Positions 5,276 through 8,585 of a stretch of DNA of 8,585 bases are shown here, piece by piece. The position numbers were made by a program, and so were the translations under genes. Positions within the stretch are counted from its first letter, which is position 1; each line of letters opens with the position of its first letter. This DNA is from Pseudomonadota bacterium (lineage in GTDB: Bacteria; Pseudomonadota; Gammaproteobacteria; Xanthomonadales; Xanthomonadaceae), in contig JAEWFH010000027.1 of assembly GCA_023388955.1 (NCBI GenBank), forward strand, positions 1 to 8,585, in the 5' to 3' direction. The notes under the pieces were generated by a model. That model worked only from the letters and a program-made list of their open reading frames with translations. It was not told the origin of the DNA and searched no databases.

Positions 5276-6436
5276 ATGCGTCGTTTCCACACCACCGCGG
5301 TACACGCCGGTCGCGAGGATTTCATCGAGCTGGGCGTGCACGCGCCGCCGCTGGACCTGTCGACCACCTACCCGGTGACCGACCTGGACGCGGGGGGCGA
5401 GAGCTTCTCGGCGCTGGTCGCGGGCCAGGCCCGCGCCGACAACCCGATCTACGCGCGCCTGCACAACCCGACCGTGGCCCGTACCGAGCGCGCGATCGCC
5501 GCACTGGAAGGGACCGAGGCCTGCGTGGCCTACGGCTCCGGCATGGCTGCGCTGACCGCGGTGCTGATAGCCCGCCAGGCCCACGGCCGCCACGTACTGG
5601 TGGTGCGCCCGCTGTACGGCACCTCCGACCACCTGCTGTCCAGCGGGCTGTGCGGGCTGGAGGCCGAGTTCGTGCAGCCTGGCGAGATCGCCGCCCGTCG
5701 CCGCGACGACACCGCGCTGGTGGTGATCGAGACCCCCGGCAACCCGACCCTGGACCTGGTCGACATCAAGGCCGTGGTCGAAGCCGCCGGCGACGCGCCG
5801 GTGCTGGTCGACTCCACCTTCGCCACTCCCGTGCTGCAGAATCCCGCGCAACTGGGCGCGAGCTACGTGCTGCACAGCGCGACCAAGTTCCTGGGAGGCC
5901 ACGGCGACGTGATCGCCGGCGTGGTGTGCTGCAGCGAAGAGGACGCCGCCCCGCTGCGCACCATGCGTGCGGCCACCGGTGCCCTGTTGCATCCGATGGC
6001 TGCCTTCCTGCTGCACCGCGGCCTGCCGACCCTGCCGCTGCGCGTGGAGCGCGCGCAGGCCAATGCGAAGGCACTCGCGACCCGCCTGCAGGCCCACCCC
6101 GCCGTGGCCAAGGTGTACTACCCGGGGCTGGGAACGGTGCGCAACGCGGAACTGGTCGGCACGCAGATGTGCGGCCCGGGGACGCTGATCTCCTTCGAGG
6201 CCAGGGGCGGCCACGCCGCCGCTGCGGCCCTGATGTCGAAGGTGAAGCTGATGACCCCGGCAGTGAGCCTGGGCTCGGTGGACACCCTGATCCAGCACCC
6301 GGCGGGATTGACCCACCGGATGCTGGACGAGGCCACCCGCAAGGCGACCGGGATCACCGAGGGCCTGTTGCGGCTGTCGGTGGGGATCGAGGACGTCGAA
6401 GACCTGTGGGAGGACCTCGACGCCGCGTTGGGGTGA
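5276..6436 (+). CDS. Cys/Met-metabolism PLP-dependent enzyme (cystathionine gamma-synthase/lyase or methionine gamma-lyase type)
   Basis: This 386-residue fold-type I PLP enzyme belongs to the trans-sulfuration family (cystathionine gamma-synthase, cystathionine gamma- and beta-lyase, methionine gamma-lyase). The PLP lysine is Lys204 in HSATKFLGGHGD. Tyr59 and Arg61 in NPIYARLHNPT, which reach the phosphate of the partner subunit, are present. So is Tyr114 in PLYGT, which stacks on the cofactor. Asp179 in VLVDSTFATP contacts the pyridine nitrogen. The C-terminal SLGSVDTLIQHPAGLTH segment (near 341-357) is the substrate carboxylate region. Thr116 replaces the Cys that methionine gamma-lyases use after YG, which argues against a classical methionine gamma-lyase. 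Which reaction it catalyses cannot be fixed from sequence. The start at 5276 follows CAGGGGG. It converges on the catalase gene. Confidence 0.9.
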   Translation: MRRFHTTAVHAGREDFIELGVHAPPLDLSTTYPVTDLDAGGESFSALVAGQARADNPIYARLHNPTVARTERAIAALEGTEACVAYGSGMAALTAVLIARQAHGRHVLVVRPLYGTSDHLLSSGLCGLEAEFVQPGEIAARRRDDTALVVIETPGNPTLDLVDIKAVVEAAGDAPVLVDSTFATPVLQNPAQLGASYVLHSATKFLGGHGDVIAGVVCCSEEDAAPLRTMRAATGALLHPMAAFLLHRGLPTLPLRVERAQANAKALATRLQAHPAVAKVYYPGLGTVRNAELVGTQMCGPGTLISFEARGGHAAAAALMSKVKLMTPAVSLGSVDTLIQHPAGLTHRMLDEATRKATGITEGLLRLSVGIEDVEDLWEDLDAALG

Positions 6437-6447
6437 CCCCCATTACC

Positions 6448-6486
6448 CCCTCTCCCGCTTGCGGGAGAGGGCCGGGGTGAGGGCAG
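6448..6486. repeat. Composite hairpin repeat copy A, left end
   Basis: CCCTCTCCCGC (6448-6458) and GCGGGAGAGGG (6461-6471) form a perfect 11-bp stem with a TT centre, followed by the tail CCGGGGTGAGGGCAG. The same 39 bases occur at 8218-8256 with two differences. It begins 11 bases after the stop of the PLP enzyme gene and can serve as its transcript-ending hairpin, although no T-run follows. This is a widely dispersed repeat type in proteobacteria. Confidence 0.8.
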
Positions 6487-6556
6487 TTCTAGCGGGAGAG
6501 AGGCAGTGCCTCGGACAGGATCCGGGTGAGGATCCGGACTTCTTCCATCACGCGGC

Positions 6557-8119
6557 TCATGCGGGAAGGCCCTCATCCGCCCCCGGATCAAGTCCGGGGC
6601 AGGCTCTTCGGGCCCCCCCGATCAAACGCCCTTCGGGGGCAGGCTCTTCTCCCGCAGGCGGGAGAAGGGACAGCGCCATGGCCACGCCGGCGCCGTAGGC
6701 GGGATCGGCCTTGGCGCAATGGTCGATGTGCCGCTGGCGGATGAAGTCCGGGACGCCGGCCATGGCGCGGGCGGTGTTGTCGAACAGGCGCTGCTGTTCG
6801 TCCGCGTCCATCAGCCGGAACAGGTCGCCGGGCTGGGTGAAGTAGTCGTCGTCTTCCTCGCGGTAGTCCCAGTGGTCGGCCGGGCCGTCCAGGGCCAGTG
6901 GCGGCTGGCGGTACCGGGGCTGCTCGCGCCACTGGCTGAAGCTGTTGGGCTCGTAGCTGACCTCGGTCGCCGGGTTGCCGTCCACGCGCATGGCGCCGTC
7001 GCGGTGGTAGCTGTGGAACGGGCAGCGCGGCTTGTTGACCGGGATCTGGTGGTGGTTCACGCCCAGCCGGTAGCGCTGCGCGTCGCCGTAGGAGAACAGC
7101 CGGCCCTGCAGCATCCGGTCGGGCGAGAAGCCAATGCCCGGCACCACGTTGGCGGGGGTGAAGGCGGCCTGCTCGACCTCGGCGAAATAGTTGTCCGGGT
7201 TGCGGTTGAGCTCCCACTCGCCGACCTCGATCAGCGGGTAGTCCTTCTTCGACCACACCTTGGTCAGGTCGAAGGGATGGAAGCGGTAGTCGGCCGCGTC
7301 GGCCTCGGGCATGACCTGCACGCACAGCTTCCACCTGGGGAACTCGCCGCGCTCGATCGCGTCATACAGGTCGCGTTGGTGGCTCTCGCGGTCCTGGCCG
7401 ACCAGGGCGCCGGCCTCGGCATCGGACAGGTTCCGGATGCCCTGCTGGCTGACGTGGTGGAACTTCACCCAGAAGCGCTCGCCGGCCTCGTTGGCCAGGC
7501 TGTAGGTGTGGCTGCCGAAGCCGTGCATGTGCCGGTAGGACGCCGGGATGCCGCGGTCGCCCATGACGATGGTGACCTGGTGCAGCGCCTCGGGCAGCAG
7601 GGTCCAGAAGTCCCAGTTGGCGACCGGGTCGCGCAGGTTGGTGCGCGGGTTGCGCTTGACCACGTGGTTGAGGTCCGGGAACTTCAGCGGATCGCGGAAG
7701 AAGAACACCGGCGTGTTGTTGCCCACCAGGTCCCAGTTGCCTTCCTCGGTGTAGAAGCGGGTAGAGAAGCCGCGGATGTCGCGCTCGGCATCGGCGGCGC
7801 CGCGCTCGCCGGCCACGGTCGAGAAGCGGACGAACATGTCGGTCTTCTTGCCGATCTGCGAGAACACCTTGGCGCGGGTGTAGCGGGTGATGTCGCCGGT
7901 GACGGTGAAGGTCCCGTACGCGCCCGAGCCCTTGGCGTGCATGCGCCGTTCCGGGATGACCTCGCGGTCGAAGTGGGCGAGCTTTTCCAGGAACCACACG
8001 TCCTGCAGCAGCATCGGCCCGCGGCGACCCGCGGTCTGGACGTTCTGGTTGTCCGCGACCGGCGCGCCGGCGGCGGTGGTGAGGTGCGGCGGGGAGGTGT
8101 TGTCGGAGGGCTTGGCCAT
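6557..8119 (-). CDS. Heme catalase (monofunctional, small-subunit clade) with repeat-encoded C-terminus
   Basis: Catalase converts two H2O2 to water and oxygen in the cytoplasm. The 520-residue protein carries the active-site signature FDREVIPERRMHAKG (50-64) with catalytic His61. It also has Ser100 in RFSTVAGERG, the Asn134-Asn135 pair in LVGNNTP, and the heme-ligand signature RLFSYGDAQ (340-348) with proximal Tyr344. Size and sequence fit the small-subunit, NADPH-binding-type (clade 3, KatA-like) enzymes. The normal family end is reached at ADPAYGAGVAMAL (471-483). Residues 484-520, from SLLPPAGEEPAP to the stop, are translated from the flanking hairpin repeat. ATG 8119 is chosen because AAGGA precedes it and homology begins downstream; an in-frame TTG at 8188 lies upstream but overlaps the promoter. 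The gene is convergent with the PLP enzyme and has an OxyR-like site upstream. Confidence 0.95.
   Translation of the reverse strand: MAKPSDNTSPPHLTTAAGAPVADNQNVQTAGRRGPMLLQDVWFLEKLAHFDREVIPERRMHAKGSGAYGTFTVTGDITRYTRAKVFSQIGKKTDMFVRFSTVAGERGAADAERDIRGFSTRFYTEEGNWDLVGNNTPVFFFRDPLKFPDLNHVVKRNPRTNLRDPVANWDFWTLLPEALHQVTIVMGDRGIPASYRHMHGFGSHTYSLANEAGERFWVKFHHVSQQGIRNLSDAEAGALVGQDRESHQRDLYDAIERGEFPRWKLCVQVMPEADAADYRFHPFDLTKVWSKKDYPLIEVGEWELNRNPDNYFAEVEQAAFTPANVVPGIGFSPDRMLQGRLFSYGDAQRYRLGVNHHQIPVNKPRCPFHSYHRDGAMRVDGNPATEVSYEPNSFSQWREQPRYRQPPLALDGPADHWDYREEDDDYFTQPGDLFRLMDADEQQRLFDNTARAMAGVPDFIRQRHIDHCAKADPAYGAGVAMALSLLPPAGEEPAPEGRLIGGARRACPGLDPGADEGLPA
6570..6670. repeat. Composite hairpin repeat copy A, right end (inside catalase frame)
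   Basis: The segment contains three hairpin modules: CCCCGGATCAAGTCCGGGG (6582-6600), a CCCCGA/TCGGGG stem ending near 6639, and CTTCTCCCGC/GCGGGAGAAG (6646-6667). GGGGCAGGCTCT occurs at 6596 and again at 6636, joining the modules. The same series occurs at 8299-8392, with the middle module replaced and seven bases shorter. The outer hairpin is an inverted match to the left end at 6448. The whole segment is translated as the catalase C-terminus on the minus strand. Confidence 0.85.
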
Positions 8120-8128
8120 CGGCGTGTC

Positions 8129-8150
8129 CTTGTTCGGGTTCCCGAACAAG
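8129..8150 (-). promoter_or_regulatory. Perfect dyad in the catalase leader, touching the ribosome-binding site
   Basis: CTTGTTCGGG (8129-8138) and CCCGAACAAG (8141-8150) are exact reverse complements separated by TT. On the catalase mRNA the 3' arm contains the AAG of the Shine-Dalgarno AAGGA (8127-8131), so a folded hairpin could hide it. As DNA it could also be an operator. Neither role can be decided here. Confidence 0.5.
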
Positions 8151-8167
8151 GTAACGGCGGGTAATAG

Positions 8168-8173
8168 ATTATA
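8168..8173 (-). promoter_or_regulatory. Catalase -10 box
   Basis: On the minus strand this is a perfect TATAAT, about 49 bases before the catalase ATG. The bases at the -35 position do not match TTGACA well and fall inside the AT-rich dyad at 8176-8197, as expected of a promoter that needs an activator. The surrounding AT-rich block stands out sharply from the GC-rich window. Confidence 0.65.
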
Positions 8174-8175
8174 GA

Positions 8176-8197
8176 AATCGATTATCAATAATCGATT
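8176..8197. promoter_or_regulatory. 22-bp AT-rich dyad at the catalase promoter
   Basis: AATCGATTAT (8176-8185) and ATAATCGATT (8188-8197) are exact reverse complements around CA. The dyad covers the -35 region of the catalase promoter, a place where a repressor or activator would act. I do not recognise it as a consensus site of a named regulator with certainty. Confidence 0.55.
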
Positions 8198-8198
8198 G

Positions 8199-8213
8199 AT
8201 AGATCTTGCCTAT
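8199..8213 (-). promoter_or_regulatory. OxyR-like half site upstream of catalase
   Basis: ATAG-7-CTAT fits half of the OxyR recognition pattern (four ATAG/CTAT elements spaced by seven bases). Continuing towards the gene at the same spacing, the next two elements match only 2 of 4 and 3 of 4 bases, so the full site is imperfect. The placement upstream of and overlapping -35 fits OxyR activation of a catalase gene. Confidence 0.5.
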
Positions 8214-8217
8214 CATC

Positions 8218-8256
8218 CCCTCTCCCGCTTGCGGGAGAGGGCTAGGGTGAGGGCAG
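8218..8256. repeat. Composite hairpin repeat copy B, left end
   Basis: The perfect stem CCCTCTCCCGC/GCGGGAGAGGG (8218-8241) with its tail to GGGCAG repeats 6448-6486 with two base changes (CTAG in place of CCGG). It begins five bases beyond the OxyR-like site of the catalase promoter, so the repeat abuts the regulatory region. Confidence 0.8.
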
Positions 8257-8298
8257 ATGGCAAGTCCAGTCTGGGATCCTGGCTGGACTTGGGAACTG

Positions 8299-8392
8299 CC
8301 CTCATCCGCCCCCGGATCAAGTCCGGGGCAGGCTCTTCGGGCACCCCCGCTTTCGCGGGGGCAGGCTCTTCTCCCGCAAGCGGGAGAAGGGA
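8299..8392. repeat. Composite hairpin repeat copy B, right end
   Basis: Three hairpin modules can be seen: CCCCGGATCAAGTCCGGGG (8311-8329), CCCCCGCTTTCGCGGGGG (8344-8361) and CTTCTCCCGC/GCGGGAGAAG (8368-8389). GGGGCAGGCTCT joins them at 8325 and 8358. It matches 6570-6670 except for the middle module. Between the two ends of copy B (8257-8298) a further inverted pair, CAAGTCCAG and CTGGACTTG, is present. Confidence 0.85.
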
Positions 8393-8444
8393 GAAAGCCT
8401 GGGGTATCTGAACCTCGCTGCAGGCCTCACATCCCTGACTGCGC

Positions 8445-8473
8445 GGCCGGTCTTGCCGGCCCCGCGGGGCCGG
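8445..8473. repeat. Overlapping GC palindromes
   Basis: GGCCGG-TCTTG-CCGGCC (8445-8461) is a perfect hairpin, and CCGGCCCCGCGGGGCCGG (8456-8473) is a perfect 18-bp palindrome. They share the six bases CCGGCC, so only one can form at a time. No gene end is recognised close by. The stretch 8394-8585 otherwise holds nothing I can identify. Confidence 0.5.
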
Positions 8474-8585
8474 AGTAGGGTCGGTCATCCAGGCGTGCAT
8501 CCCGCCCGCCTGGTGGGCCAGGCCGATGACGCGAGTGTTCGACTCCACCATCCCGCCCCTTGGGCACCCCGCAGCGCGCTTTGCC

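Larger units (their letters stand above)
8213..8551 (-). other. Possible small ORF running into the repeat (112 codons, doubtful)
   Basis: An ATG at 8551, preceded by AAGGGGCGGG, opens a frame reading MVESNTRVIGLAHQAGGMHAWM and continuing for about 53 residues of unique sequence. It then enters composite repeat copy B as SLLPLAGEEPAPAKAG and so on to the stop at 8213. Only the first part could be real protein. I recognise no domain, and the composition (Pro, Arg, Ala) is like non-coding GC-rich DNA. It may be a decayed gene start or chance. Its junction with the repeat reads in the same frame as the catalase junction. Confidence 0.2.

Noticed and set aside
6719..8164. A 481-codon plus-strand frame opposite catalase
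   Set aside because: It is the antisense shadow of a gene with strong catalase signatures. Its Val/Ala/Leu-rich product has no recognisable motif.
8120..8188. Catalase start extended to TTG 8188
   Set aside because: The added 23 codons cover the TATAAT box and the leader dyad. ATG 8119 has an AAGGA at normal spacing.
6448..8392. Insertion sequence or composite transposon carrying catalase
   Set aside because: No transposase, target duplication or long terminal repeats are seen. The flanking elements are short non-coding hairpin repeats, so only a recombination-prone cassette can be suggested.

Overview
The window is very GC-rich and carries the conserved gammaproteobacterial block ccsA/ypjD - ffh - rpsP - rimM - trmD - rplS. 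This is followed by an S4-domain RNA-binding protein (hslR) and a Cys/Met-metabolism PLP enzyme, all on the plus strand. A heme catalase lies convergently on the minus strand. The gene order, the base composition, the GTAG-type REP palindrome and the TACAAT-type -10 boxes placed just before start codons suggest a Xanthomonadaceae chromosome (Lysobacter, Luteimonas or a relative). That assignment is inference; no marker gene was compared.

Layout: positions 1-57 hold the last 18 codons of an unidentified gene. A perfect GTAG-type palindrome (61-101) follows, then a CcsA/YpjD-type membrane protein (112-897) and the signal recognition particle GTPase Ffh (969-2339). Next come ribosomal protein S16 (2406-2681), the 16S processing factor RimM (2719-3237), the tRNA m1G37 methyltransferase TrmD (3402-4139) and ribosomal protein L19 (4291-4767). 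HslR (4830-5234) and the trans-sulfuration-type enzyme (5276-6436) complete the plus-strand series. The catalase (6557-8119, minus) has its promoter region at 8120-8215. No convincing complete gene was found from 8216 to the end; that stretch is mainly repeat DNA.

The plus-strand genes serve translation and protein targeting: ribosome assembly (S16, RimM, L19), tRNA reading-frame maintenance (TrmD), co-translational targeting (Ffh) and rescue of stalled 50S subunits (HslR). The ancestral operon is interrupted here by short palindromic repeats in the rimM-trmD and trmD-rplS gaps. trmD and rplS each have a candidate promoter next to those repeats, so they may be transcribed separately.

The most unusual part is the catalase locus. 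Two copies of a modular hairpin repeat flank the gene in the same orientation. The copy at the 3' end runs into the reading frame, so the last 37 residues of the catalase are translated repeat sequence. The promoter side carries a perfect 22-bp AT-rich dyad, an OxyR-like ATAG-7-CTAT half and a perfect dyad touching the ribosome-binding site. I see no wholly new multi-gene system; the interest lies in how repeats have remodelled gene ends, starts and operon structure.
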